Shown: positions 1 through 8,300 of the stretch, piece after piece
Position numbering within the stretch: the first letter of the stretch is position 1
How the letters are laid out: every line of letters begins with the position of its first letter
DNA from: an uncultured Pelagibacteraceae bacterium
Lineage (GTDB): Bacteria; Pseudomonadota; Alphaproteobacteria; Pelagibacterales; AG-422-B15
Reading direction: 5' to 3'
Assembly: GCA_902613805.1 (NCBI GenBank)
Contig: CACMIV010000001.1
Location: forward strand, 550,001-614,000
DNA length: 64,000 bases
Made by a program: the position numbers and the translations under genes
Notes under the pieces: generated by a model
The model's database searches: none
What the model saw: the letters and a program-made list of their open reading frames with translations, nothing else
What the model was told of the DNA's origin: nothing

Positions 1-1092
1 CCTAATTCAGGTGATTATTTTGTATTTGACGCCGAAAAGGAGTCCATCATAGTCATTAGAGGAAGAGATAATGAAGTAAGAGCATTTTATAATGTTTGCA
101 CTCATCGAGGATCAAGAATTTGTTTAGATGAAGAGGGTTCAAAAAAACTTTTAGTGTGTCCCTATCATGCTTGGAGTTTTTCAGCAGAAGGTAAGCTTAA
201 AGCTGCACGTTTTATGCCGGAGGATTTTAAAAAAGAAGAGTGGGGTCTTAGAGAGTGCCATCTTAAAATTTATGAAGGATTAATATTTATTAATTTATCA
301 TTAGAAGAACCAATGAATTTTGATGAATTCATTGAGCCTCTAAAAGAAATGATGGAATTTCATCAGACGAGTAAGTCAAAAATTGCTATAAGAAAAAAAT
401 ATCCAACTCATGCAAATTTTAAATTAGTTCTTGAAAATTTTCAGGAGTGTTATCACTGTCCTACAGCACATCCTGAGCTTTGCGCGGTACAGGATAAAGA
501 CTGGGTTGTCGCAATGGGTGCTGGGATAGGTACTGCGCCTCAAAAAGAAACTGATGAATATTTAAATAAAATTAAACCTTGGGTCGAGGAAAGTAAAAAA
601 AATGGAATCCCGTCTGAGGTTTACCTTGAAACAGAAGAAGGATTAAAAAAAGGCTTAAATAGATATGTTGATAGAACTCCAATTGGAAACGGAAACTTAT
701 CACAAACCAAAGATGGAAAGCCAGCTTCTTCATTAATGGGACAGTTTAAAGATTTTGATGGAGGACTAACCCAAGTTAGCTTTAATCCATTTGGCTGTTG
801 TTATTTCACAAATGATTTTGGCGTCATGTTTATTTTTAAACCCATCTCGCTTCTAGAATCTGAAGTGGAACTCATATGGCTTGTAAATGAGGAAGCCGAG
901 GAGAATAAAGACTTTAAGCCCGAGGAAGTAAGCTATATTTGGGATGTTACTACGGCGCATGATACAACCATAATTGAAAATAACCAGGAAGGCCTTCTAT
1001 CTCAGTCATTCAAACCTGGAGTTTTATCCGAAAATGAATCAGCAGTAACTTACTTTTACAATTGGTATTTTACTAACATGCAATTACCATAA
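1..1092 (+). CDS. Rieske non-heme iron oxygenase, alpha subunit (5' end cut off)
   Basis: The reading frame is open from base 1, so the N-terminus lies outside the window. Bases 112-171 encode the Rieske [2Fe-2S] ligands, CTH and then CPYH. The catalytic domain carries the mononuclear iron motif ECYHCPTAH (two His, H-x4-H) around 445-475, and a late Asp/Glu region HDTTIIENNQ is a candidate for the third ligand. Enzymes of this shape (GbcA/CntA-like) hydroxylate or N-demethylate quaternary and methylated amines using a separate reductase, which is not in view. Lying upstream of a flavin amine oxidase gene and a polyamine-type ABC transporter, it most likely acts on a nitrogenous substrate. The substrate itself is inference. 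A paralogue lacking the Rieske half lies at 8301-9395. Confidence 0.9.
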   Translation, partial: PNSGDYFVFDAEKESIIVIRGRDNEVRAFYNVCTHRGSRICLDEEGSKKLLVCPYHAWSFSAEGKLKAARFMPEDFKKEEWGLRECHLKIYEGLIFINLSLEEPMNFDEFIEPLKEMMEFHQTSKSKIAIRKKYPTHANFKLVLENFQECYHCPTAHPELCAVQDKDWVVAMGAGIGTAPQKETDEYLNKIKPWVEESKKNGIPSEVYLETEEGLKKGLNRYVDRTPIGNGNLSQTKDGKPASSLMGQFKDFDGGLTQVSFNPFGCCYFTNDFGVMFIFKPISLLESEVELIWLVNEEAEENKDFKPEEVSYIWDVTTAHDTTIIENNQEGLLSQSFKPGVLSENESAVTYFYNWYFTNMQLP

Positions 1093-1128
1093 ATAAATAT
1101 ATGATAATCTAATTTTATTAAAAATGAG

Positions 1129-1395
1129 ATGAAACCTTACTTAATAATAACTATTATTTTTTTTTCTTTGGCCAATTTATCAATTGCTAACAATTTTAAA
1201 AATAAAATTGAAAGTGAAATTCAAGTTAGCAATAAGAAATTTGGAGGTCCTAAGTCAGATTTTGTTCTTGAAAGAATAAGATTTAATATGGAAACTTCAA
1301 TAAAAGATAAATACGGAAATTGGATACTAATATCTAATGGTGAGATAGTCCGCTGCTGCTTAGAAAGAAAAAATAAAAATCAGAATGGAAAATGA
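1129..1395 (+). CDS. Small secreted protein of unknown function
   Basis: This 88-residue protein begins with a lysine, then a hydrophobic run (about residues 4-20) ending in SIANN, which looks like a cleavable signal peptide. The mature part is polar and has a CC pair near the C-terminus (about residues 77-78). No family is recognised. Its stop overlaps the start of the following oxidoreductase gene by 4 nt, so the two are probably co-translated. The ATG at 1124 is out of frame and stops at once, so 1129 is the likely start. A periplasmic accessory role in the amine locus is only a guess. Confidence 0.6.
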   Translation: MKPYLIITIIFFSLANLSIANNFKNKIESEIQVSNKKFGGPKSDFVLERIRFNMETSIKDKYGNWILISNGEIVRCCLERKNKNQNGK

Positions 1396-2747
1396 AACAA
1401 CTATATAACAAAGACATTTATGATGTTAATAAGCCTGTTAGGAGCTATTGGGAAAAAGTAAGTAATATTAATCAGGATAAGTATCCAAAGTTAGTTAGCG
1501 ATGAAACTTGTGATGTTTGTGTTATAGGTGGTGGCTTTACTGGAATTAGCACAGCCTATCACATTGCAAAAAATTATGGTGGTGACGTAAGATTACTAGA
1601 GGCTGGACATTTTGGATTTGCGAGCAGTGCAAGAAATGCTGGCTTTTGTTGTTTGCCTGCAACAAAATTGTCAGTTAATCAATTAATTACAAAATTTGGC
1701 CTAGATGAAACAAAAAAGTTTTTTGCTTCTCAAATTGAAGGTGTTGAACTTTTATCATCACTTATTTCTGAAAATAATATTGAATGTGAAAAAACTGGTA
1801 CAGGCAATCTAGATGTCGCTCATCACCCTGATAGCAGTGAGGAGCTAAAGGAGTGGGGCAACGATCTTAAAAAATATTTTGGTATTAATACCAAGTGGAT
1901 ACCCAAAGAGGAGTTTAATGAAGTTGGACATCAGTCAACAGAACAATTTGGAGCTGTTTTTACTGAAGCGGGATTTGCAATGAACCCAATGGCTTTTATG
2001 AATGGTTTTGCATCAGCAACTGTAGATGTGGGAGCGAAACTTCATAGTTTTTCTAGAGTGAAAAAATGGGAAAGAAACGGTTCACATAAATTAATTACAG
2101 ATAGTGGATCGATTACTGCAAATAAGGTTGTTGTTGCAACAAATGGATACACAGATGAGTCTCTCCATCCAAGTTTTGCAAATAGAATGATGCCTGTTTT
2201 ATCTAATATAATTGTTACTAGAGAAATGTCAGAAGATGAGTTTAAACTACAAAACTATAAAACTTTTAATCCAATCTGCAACTCTAGAGAGATCTTGTAT
2301 TATTATAGAAGAATGCCTTCAAACAGGATGTTATTTGGAACAAGAGGCGACACTTACGGGGATGAAAAGAGCGCTGAGAGAATGCAAGAATTTATGACAA
2401 AAAAATTTCGTGGAGTATTTCCAAATTGGGATAACGTTGATATTGATCATTATTGGAGAGGCACCGTTGTTATGACAAGTGACTTTGTTCCAGCATTTGG
2501 TGCATTAGAAGAAGACAAGTCTGTATATTTTTCATACGGCTATCAAGCTAACGGTAACAATACAACTGTGTACTGTGGTAAAAAATTAGCTGAAATGATT
2601 TACGAGTCAAATAGTGGGGAGACAAACATTTCAAAAGTCTATCAGGGTCTTTCACCAAAAATCCCATTTGGATTTTTAAGACTGTGGTATTTAAGATTAT
2701 ATTTGTGGTATGCTAATCTTACGGATAGAAGCAAAAAAGAAATATAA
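1392..2747 (+). CDS. FAD-dependent amine oxidoreductase, PuuB/DAO family
   Basis: A 451-residue protein of the D-amino-acid oxidase fold. The N-terminal SYWE segment followed by CDVCVIGGGFTGISTAYH (about residues 39-56) is the dinucleotide-binding motif, laid out as in gamma-glutamylputrescine oxidase PuuB. The usual second motif SGRNGGQ reads SARNAGFCC here, placing two cysteines beside the flavin region. A C-terminal SYGYQANGNNTT segment matches the family's closing flavin contact. It would oxidise an amine or gamma-glutamyl-amine to an aldehyde or imine. It overlaps the preceding small gene by 4 nt and is followed by the ABC transporter, and a PuuA-like ligase lies at 9414-10784. The exact substrate is unknown. 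Confidence 0.85.
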   Translation: MKQLYNKDIYDVNKPVRSYWEKVSNINQDKYPKLVSDETCDVCVIGGGFTGISTAYHIAKNYGGDVRLLEAGHFGFASSARNAGFCCLPATKLSVNQLITKFGLDETKKFFASQIEGVELLSSLISENNIECEKTGTGNLDVAHHPDSSEELKEWGNDLKKYFGINTKWIPKEEFNEVGHQSTEQFGAVFTEAGFAMNPMAFMNGFASATVDVGAKLHSFSRVKKWERNGSHKLITDSGSITANKVVVATNGYTDESLHPSFANRMMPVLSNIIVTREMSEDEFKLQNYKTFNPICNSREILYYYRRMPSNRMLFGTRGDTYGDEKSAERMQEFMTKKFRGVFPNWDNVDIDHYWRGTVVMTSDFVPAFGALEEDKSVYFSYGYQANGNNTTVYCGKKLAEMIYESNSGETNISKVYQGLSPKIPFGFLRLWYLRLYLWYANLTDRSKKEI

Positions 2748-2783
2748 ATTGCATCTACTATTTATATAAATTAAAATTTTTTT

Positions 2784-3668
2784 ATGTTGAATCCTTTAAA
2801 GTCAATATATGCCAAAAGTGAGCCTGCTAGAGCTTATTCATTACTTTCTCCAGCTTTAATTTTAGTTACGCTAGTAATGTTAATACCTTTAACATTGATG
2901 TTAAGCTTTAGTTTCTTTACACAAACAAGTTTTACTGAAATAGATTATTCTTTTACAGTTCAAAGATATATTGATTTCTTTCAAAAAAATTTACTTGTTT
3001 CACTTTTAATAAAGTCTATTAAAATATCTTTTCTTGTTACGTTAATTACCCTTTTAACTGCTTATCCTGTTTGTTATTACATCGCATTCTATGTGAAGAA
3101 AAATAAAATGTTATGGCTTGTGTTGTTAACATTACCTTTTTGGACATCCTATCTCCTGAGGGTTTTTTCATGGAAGATAATTCTAGGAACTAAGGGTGTA
3201 ATAAACTCTTCATTAATTAATGTGGGACTTTTAAATGAACCACTTACTTTTCTGATGTATTCAGAAACTGCGGTTATTATTACTCTCACTCACGCATGGG
3301 CTGCTTTTGCTCTACTCCCTTTGTACGTTTCATTAGATAAAATAGATTTCTCATTAATTGAAGCTGGAAGAGATTTAGGTTTGTCACGATTTGAAGTATT
3401 TTGGAAAATAACTCTTCCTTTATCTCTTCCTGGAATAATCGGTGCGATTCTAATTATTTTTATTCCTACAGTTGGAGATTATGTTACACCCGCATTGCTT
3501 GGAGGCACTGACGGAAGAATGTTGTCGAATATGATACAAGGCTACTTTGGGAAAATTAATAATATTCCACTTGGAGCTGCATCTGCAACTATAATGTTAT
3601 TTACCGTTGCAATTGTAACGATGGCAGTTTCGTACTCAACAAAAAAACTAAGTCAAAGGATGTCCTAA
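2784..3668 (+). CDS. ABC transporter permease, PotB-like (spermidine/putrescine type)
   Basis: This 294-residue inner-membrane protein has about six hydrophobic segments. The cytoplasmic EAGRDLGLSRFEVFWKITLP loop (about residues 193-212) is the EAA motif that docks on the ABC ATPase. Length and order match PotB/PotH. It is followed without a gap by the second permease gene (the next ATG directly follows the stop) and then the ATPase. With PotC- and PotA-like partners it should form the channel of an importer for a polyamine-like cation. The binding protein is probably the lipoprotein at 5606-6682, although that gene is on the other strand. Confidence 0.9.
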   Translation: MLNPLKSIYAKSEPARAYSLLSPALILVTLVMLIPLTLMLSFSFFTQTSFTEIDYSFTVQRYIDFFQKNLLVSLLIKSIKISFLVTLITLLTAYPVCYYIAFYVKKNKMLWLVLLTLPFWTSYLLRVFSWKIILGTKGVINSSLINVGLLNEPLTFLMYSETAVIITLTHAWAAFALLPLYVSLDKIDFSLIEAGRDLGLSRFEVFWKITLPLSLPGIIGAILIIFIPTVGDYVTPALLGGTDGRMLSNMIQGYFGKINNIPLGAASATIMLFTVAIVTMAVSYSTKKLSQRMS

Positions 3669-4484
3669 ATGGAACAAAAAAATAATGCTTTACTGATATA
3701 TACATTGCTATATTTCGCCTTTTTATATGTTCCAGTTTTATTTTTACCATTGTTTAGCTTTAATGATGGAAACTATATGTCATTTCCTTTAACAGGATTT
3801 ACGACTGAGCATTATGAAGAAATGTGGTCAAAATCAAATTTACACAATGCGCTTTGGGCGAGTATTAAGGTGGGTGTAGTAGCGAGTATTGTAAGTACAA
3901 CAATTGCACTTTTTGCTGCAAAGGCTTTTGCGCGTTATAAATTTAGAGGTCAAAATATCTCCTACGGAGCAATAATGATGCCATTTTTAATTCCTGAAAT
4001 TATTTTAGCTGTATCTTTGCTTATAATCTGGTTAGCGCTCGGATTTAAACTAGGGCTTGTACCAGTTACCTTGGGCCATATACTCTTTTGCACTCCATTT
4101 GCGATGCTTATCTTAATCGCTCGAATTGAAGGATTTGATTTCTCATTAGAGGAAGCCTCAAGAGATCTTGGAGAAAATGCCTGGGGCACCTTTTTTAGAG
4201 TGTCATTACCATTGTACTTACCGGGCATAATAGCATCACTATTACTTAGTTTCATAATTTCTTTTGATGAATTTGTTCTTGCTTTCTTCCTAACAGGAAG
4301 TGATGCCACATTACCTATGTACATGTGGGCTCAAATGAGATTTGTTCAAAAATTACCTCACGTGCTAGCACTTGGGGCAGTGATAATTGTATTTACTACT
4401 CTGATAGTTTTGCTAGCCTTTTGGTTGAGAAATCTTGGTCAGGGAAAAAAGAAAGCTGAATTTGGAATAAATATACATGAATAA
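3669..4484 (+). CDS. ABC transporter permease, PotC-like
   Basis: The second membrane subunit has 271 residues and about six transmembrane helices. Its EAA loop reads EEASRDLGENAWGTFFRVSL (about residues 159-178). The PotC-type N-terminus has LLYFAFLYVPVLFLPLFSFN. The ATG directly follows the TAA of the first permease, and its 3' end overlaps the ATPase gene by 8 nt, so tightly coupled translation is expected. It pairs with the PotB-like subunit to form the translocation pore. An antisense ORF at 3962-4324 is a shadow of this gene. Confidence 0.9.
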   Translation: MEQKNNALLIYTLLYFAFLYVPVLFLPLFSFNDGNYMSFPLTGFTTEHYEEMWSKSNLHNALWASIKVGVVASIVSTTIALFAAKAFARYKFRGQNISYGAIMMPFLIPEIILAVSLLIIWLALGFKLGLVPVTLGHILFCTPFAMLILIARIEGFDFSLEEASRDLGENAWGTFFRVSLPLYLPGIIASLLLSFIISFDEFVLAFFLTGSDATLPMYMWAQMRFVQKLPHVLALGAVIIVFTTLIVLLAFWLRNLGQGKKKAEFGINIHE

Positions 4485-5559
4485 TTCTTTCATACAGATA
4501 CATGAAATATCAAAGCACTTTGGTAGTGTAAGAGCGGTTGATAATGTCTCGTTTCAAATTCATGAGGGCGAGTTTTTTTCTCTTCTGGGACCATCGGGAT
4601 GCGGTAAAACCACTTTGCTTCGATTGCTTGCTGGCTTTGAGTTTCCAACTAATGGAAAATTATTACTTGATGGTATAGATATTACTTCTTTGCCACCCGA
4701 TAAAAGACCTACGAATATGGTATTTCAAAATTATGCTATATTCCCTCACATCAACGTTGAAAAAAATATTCAATTTGGACTGAGAAAATTAGGGTTAAGT
4801 AAGGAGGAAATTGAAAAAAGAGTGAAAGATGTTTTATCTCTAGTTAAATTAGAGGGCTATGAGGAAAGATTTAGTAGTCAGTTATCAGGTGGACAAAGAC
4901 AAAGAGTCGCTTTAGCAAGAGCATTAGTAAGACAACCCAAAGTATTATTACTGGATGAGCCTCTAGGCGCATTGGATAAAAAATTACGAGATGAGATGCA
5001 ACTCGAATTAAGGTCTCTTCAAAAAGAGATAGGAATTACATTTGTGTTTGTCACGCATGATCAGCAAGAAGCAATAAGCATGTCCGATCGAGTTGCAGTG
5101 ATGAGTGAAGGTAAAATACAGCAATTGTCAGCCCCTAATGAATTATATAAAAATCCACAAAATATATTTGTGAGTGATTTTATTGGAGAGACTAATTTTC
5201 TTAAAGCCTCTACAAAAGCTCAAGATGGTGAACACATAAACGTTTCAATTGAAAATCTTGGAGAATTTAAGATAAAGAATAACCTTAATATTAGCGAAAA
5301 CTCTTTTGATGTAGTGTGCAGCATTAGACCTGAAGCCATGAAGATCGATACAGTAAAGTCAGACTGGGATATTTGTTTGGAAGGAAAAATTCGACAAACA
5401 TCATATCTTGGTGAAATGACAAAATTTTATGTTGAAACAAAAGAATTAGAAAAAATTATAACTGTATCTTCACAACACTTTGATAATCAGTCATTCAAGA
5501 ATAATGACTGTTTTATAAGTATAAGTCTTGAAGATATTTCCTTGTTAAACAAAAAATAG
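4477..5559 (+). CDS. ABC transporter ATP-binding protein, PotA-like
   Basis: A 360-residue ATPase with Walker A GPSGCGKTT, signature LSGGQRQRVALARAL, Walker B VLLLDEP, the D-loop GALD and the switch His in FVFVTHDQQEA. A roughly 120-residue C-terminal TOBE-like region follows, as in PotA/FbpC importers. It energises the two permeases encoded immediately upstream; the 8-nt overlap with the second one supports a single operon. The stop codon lies within the first bases of a 10-bp perfect hairpin that separates this gene from the converging binding-protein gene. Confidence 0.92.
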   Translation: MNNSFIQIHEISKHFGSVRAVDNVSFQIHEGEFFSLLGPSGCGKTTLLRLLAGFEFPTNGKLLLDGIDITSLPPDKRPTNMVFQNYAIFPHINVEKNIQFGLRKLGLSKEEIEKRVKDVLSLVKLEGYEERFSSQLSGGQRQRVALARALVRQPKVLLLDEPLGALDKKLRDEMQLELRSLQKEIGITFVFVTHDQQEAISMSDRVAVMSEGKIQQLSAPNELYKNPQNIFVSDFIGETNFLKASTKAQDGEHINVSIENLGEFKIKNNLNISENSFDVVCSIRPEAMKIDTVKSDWDICLEGKIRQTSYLGEMTKFYVETKELEKIITVSSQHFDNQSFKNNDCFISISLEDISLLNKK

Positions 5560-5581
5560 CCTGCTCTATACAGAGCAGGCT
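5558..5581 (-). terminator. Intrinsic terminator between converging potA- and potD-like genes
   Basis: A perfect 10-bp stem, AGCCTGCTCT / AGAGCAGGCT, closes a 4-nt loop. Read on the minus strand it is followed by ATTTTTTG, a usable U-tract, so it should end the transcript of the binding-protein gene. On the plus strand the following bases (AAATTAGATTT) are poorer in T, so termination of the ATPase transcript there would be weaker. Confidence 0.75.
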
Positions 5582-5605
5582 AAATTAGATTTCACAAATT
5601 TCAGA

Positions 5606-6682
5606 TTAACCTCCAGCTACCATTTCAGCCCATTGAGCTTCCATATAGTCAGTCACTTCATCTGAAGGCATAACAGAGAACATACCGTTAGATAAGTGCT
5701 CTGCAGGATTGGAGGCAACACCGCGCTCAGCTAATTCTTCAGCGGTAATTGTACTAAATCCTTTTTTATTAGAATGACCATAGCCCCACTCACTTAGTAA
5801 GTAAGCAGAAGTCTCAGGACTTGTAGCTGCATTAATCATCGCGTAAGCCTTTTCTTTATCCGCACCTTTCACGATCGCAAGTCCACATGCCCAAGTCATG
5901 GTTCCGTTAGCGGGTTGCATCATTTTTGCACCAGCATTCCATGCAATTTCATTCCAACCCAAGGCAACATCTATTTCTCCGTTACCTAATGCTTCAACCA
6001 TTGACGATGTATCACCAAAGAATGCCCGGATCTGACCGTTGTCTCTCATTTCTCGGAATTTCGCAATACCTTGATCAATAGCGGCTTTTGTTAATTGATC
6101 CTTATCTCGTATATCAATTCCTAAATGATGCATCATTAAGAATAAAGAGTCTGCGGCGGAGTCTAATATGCCAACTTTACCCATCATTCTTGGATCTTCC
6201 ATTAAGTCAAAGCTTTCGTTATCAGCGTTCATAAATGAAACATTTTCAGCCATGTAGAATAGAGTAGTGTCACCCCAGTCAACCGGTGCAAAATAATGTT
6301 TACCATCAACCATTCCACTTGGTAAATCTCTTACCTCAGGAAACATATCATCCCAATGTTCTAATCGAGATATATCTAATGGCTCCAATACTCCTGCTCT
6401 GACCCATCTTTTAATTTCGCCTTGACATGGCCATGCTAAGTCAACTTCAAAACCAGCTTTAAGTTTTTGCAATCCTTCTTCGGCATCACCAAATATGGAA
6501 TATTCAGGAGAACCATGAGCTTCAACGTACGGTCCAAATAAGCCATCGTCATCATATCCACCCCATAAAAAGACAGACCCAGGTCCAGGTTTAGACTCTG
6601 CAACTTCCTCTTTTCGTTCACATCCTATAATAAGGGCCAGTAGTGAAGCCCCTAAAAGAACTGTAAATATTGATTTTTTCAT
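5606..6682 (-). CDS. Periplasmic substrate-binding lipoprotein, PotD/PotF-like
   Basis: A 358-residue protein with a lipoprotein signal: MKKS, a hydrophobic core, then the lipobox LIIGC (Cys about residue 21) and a charged linker. The mature part resembles spermidine/putrescine-type binding proteins, starting VFLWGGYDDDGL and containing an acidic and aromatic ligand region (DLAW, APVDWGDTT, ALGWNEIAW). It is convergent with the ATPase gene rather than inside the permease operon, so it can be expressed separately, which suits the high dose of binding protein such importers need. The ligand is inferred to be a polyamine-like or methylated amine cation. Confidence 0.85.
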   Translation of the reverse strand: MKKSIFTVLLGASLLALIIGCERKEEVAESKPGPGSVFLWGGYDDDGLFGPYVEAHGSPEYSIFGDAEEGLQKLKAGFEVDLAWPCQGEIKRWVRAGVLEPLDISRLEHWDDMFPEVRDLPSGMVDGKHYFAPVDWGDTTLFYMAENVSFMNADNESFDLMEDPRMMGKVGILDSAADSLFLMMHHLGIDIRDKDQLTKAAIDQGIAKFREMRDNGQIRAFFGDTSSMVEALGNGEIDVALGWNEIAWNAGAKMMQPANGTMTWACGLAIVKGADKEKAYAMINAATSPETSAYLLSEWGYGHSNKKGFSTITAEELAERGVASNPAEHLSNGMFSVMPSDEVTDYMEAQWAEMVAGG

Positions 6683-6754
6683 AATTAATCATTCCTTTTT
6701 TTTGTTAAATCTTGAAAAATTGTACACCCATTATGGAAATATGGTCAATATATA

Positions 6755-8248
6755 TCAGCCAAGAATAGGCCTATTTTTCCCGCTATTCAGCCACGGATCT
6801 ACCATTTCGTAGTTGTGACCTCCTTGGAACACTAATTCATCACTGTAGGAGCGCGAGATAATCTGGATGCCAGTAGGCACTCGGTTTGAACCAAAGCCAG
6901 AGGGTACTGAAAGTACTGGCAGTTTACCTAACATATTAAATGGATGAGACATGCACCATGCAAAATCAGCACATTCTTGTTCTTTCCCATTAATAATGAC
7001 GCGGTCATTTACTATATCAATATCTGCCTTGATTGCTGGTAAGGCATTTGTAGGACAAATAAATAAATCATATTTTTCCAATATTGGGCCAATTTCTTCG
7101 TACATTTTTCCAGTTACCATTGCACTTTCTTCAACACCATAACCCAAATGAGCACCAATTTGTTCGTGATAAGTTTTTTTATTATTTTTTAAAGAGTCAA
7201 TGTGTATTTCAGTAACACCACTAAACATTTTAGTATAACCACTTAGCTGTTCCTTTTCAGAATCTGAAAGTTCAGAAATTTCTTTATAAAATGAACTTGC
7301 ATAATGACTGAAACAAACTGAATTTACTTCATCTTTTTTCCAGTTAAGTTTCACCTCTGTGACCTGACATCCAAGACTTTCAAATTTTTTTAATGCTGTC
7401 AGTGTATTCTTTTCAACTTCTCTATCAATCTCAAAAAATCCTAAGTCTATTGAATAAGCTATTTTCCAATTTTTAATATTTTCATAATTTAATGGTAATA
7501 TTTTTTTTGGCCGTAAAGATGTTATATCTTTTTGGTTCGGCCCACACATAATGTTTTGCATCATTGCAGTATCAACTACTGTTCTTGCGAGTGGTCCAGT
7601 TACACAGTAAGGGTCATGATTGAAAGGATAACTTTGAGCATTTCTTCCATGTGGTGGTTTGAATCCCACTACGCCACATGCGCCCGCTGGTATTCTTATT
7701 GAGCCTCCAATGTCACTTCCTGTTGTCAACATTGCACAACCTGAAGCTAATGCAGCTGCACTGCCTCCACTTGATCCACCAGGTGTCATATCTAAGTTCC
7801 AAGGGTTTCTTGTGACGCCATTTAGCTTTGAGTGACAAAAAGAAGTGAGAGAAAATTCAGGATTGGTTGTACGACCGTGAAGTATCGCTCCAGAATTGAC
7901 TATTGTTTCAACATCAATATCGGTTTTCTGTGCGATATTATTTTTGAGAAGTAAGCAACCATTACGGTTTGGTTGACCTTTTATATTCACTTCGTCTTTG
8001 ATAGCTAAAGGTATACCTTCAAGAGGCAGAACATCATTATTATTGGAAAATTTTTTCTCAGACTCTTTTGCGAGTTCTAAAGACTTATCAAAATCAAGAT
8101 AATTAAATGCATTTATCTTAGGATTGACTGTTTCTATTCTTTTAATTACTGCCGACAGAACTTCAACTGGAGATAATTTTTTTTCTTTGTACTTCTTTAA
8201 CGTATCTGAAGCGGACAAATAACAAATTTCAATATCAGTATCATTCAT
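6755..8248 (-). CDS. Amidase signature (AS) family amidohydrolase
   Basis: A 497-residue enzyme carrying the Ser-cisSer-Lys triad of the amidase signature family. The lysine is in AIKDEVNIKGQ (about residue 84), and the serines are in the PGGSSGGSAAALASG block (about residues 155-170) and TGSDIGGSIRIPAG. Such enzymes hydrolyse carboxylic amides to acid plus amine or ammonia. It is divergent from the Rieske-less oxygenase operon (53 bp between starts) and sits in the same amine locus, so it could cleave a gamma-glutamyl-amide in place of a PuuD-type hydrolase. That role is inference. A GatA role in tRNA amidation is unlikely without GatB/GatC nearby. Confidence 0.85.
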   Translation of the reverse strand: MNDTDIEICYLSASDTLKKYKEKKLSPVEVLSAVIKRIETVNPKINAFNYLDFDKSLELAKESEKKFSNNNDVLPLEGIPLAIKDEVNIKGQPNRNGCLLLKNNIAQKTDIDVETIVNSGAILHGRTTNPEFSLTSFCHSKLNGVTRNPWNLDMTPGGSSGGSAAALASGCAMLTTGSDIGGSIRIPAGACGVVGFKPPHGRNAQSYPFNHDPYCVTGPLARTVVDTAMMQNIMCGPNQKDITSLRPKKILPLNYENIKNWKIAYSIDLGFFEIDREVEKNTLTALKKFESLGCQVTEVKLNWKKDEVNSVCFSHYASSFYKEISELSDSEKEQLSGYTKMFSGVTEIHIDSLKNNKKTYHEQIGAHLGYGVEESAMVTGKMYEEIGPILEKYDLFICPTNALPAIKADIDIVNDRVIINGKEQECADFAWCMSHPFNMLGKLPVLSVPSGFGSNRVPTGIQIISRSYSDELVFQGGHNYEMVDPWLNSGKNRPILG

Positions 8249-8300
8249 GACGATTTTTTATTTAAATTTAACAATTATTAAAATATATTGAAAATTATTT

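Noticed and set aside
3962-4324. 120-residue antisense ORF
   Set aside because: It lies wholly inside the PotC-like gene on the other strand, has no recognisable domain and is a frame shadow.
5558-5581. Strong terminator for the ATPase operon on the plus strand
   Set aside because: The hairpin is perfect but the plus-strand downstream bases are not a U-tract; the U-tract is on the minus strand, so it mainly serves the binding-protein gene.
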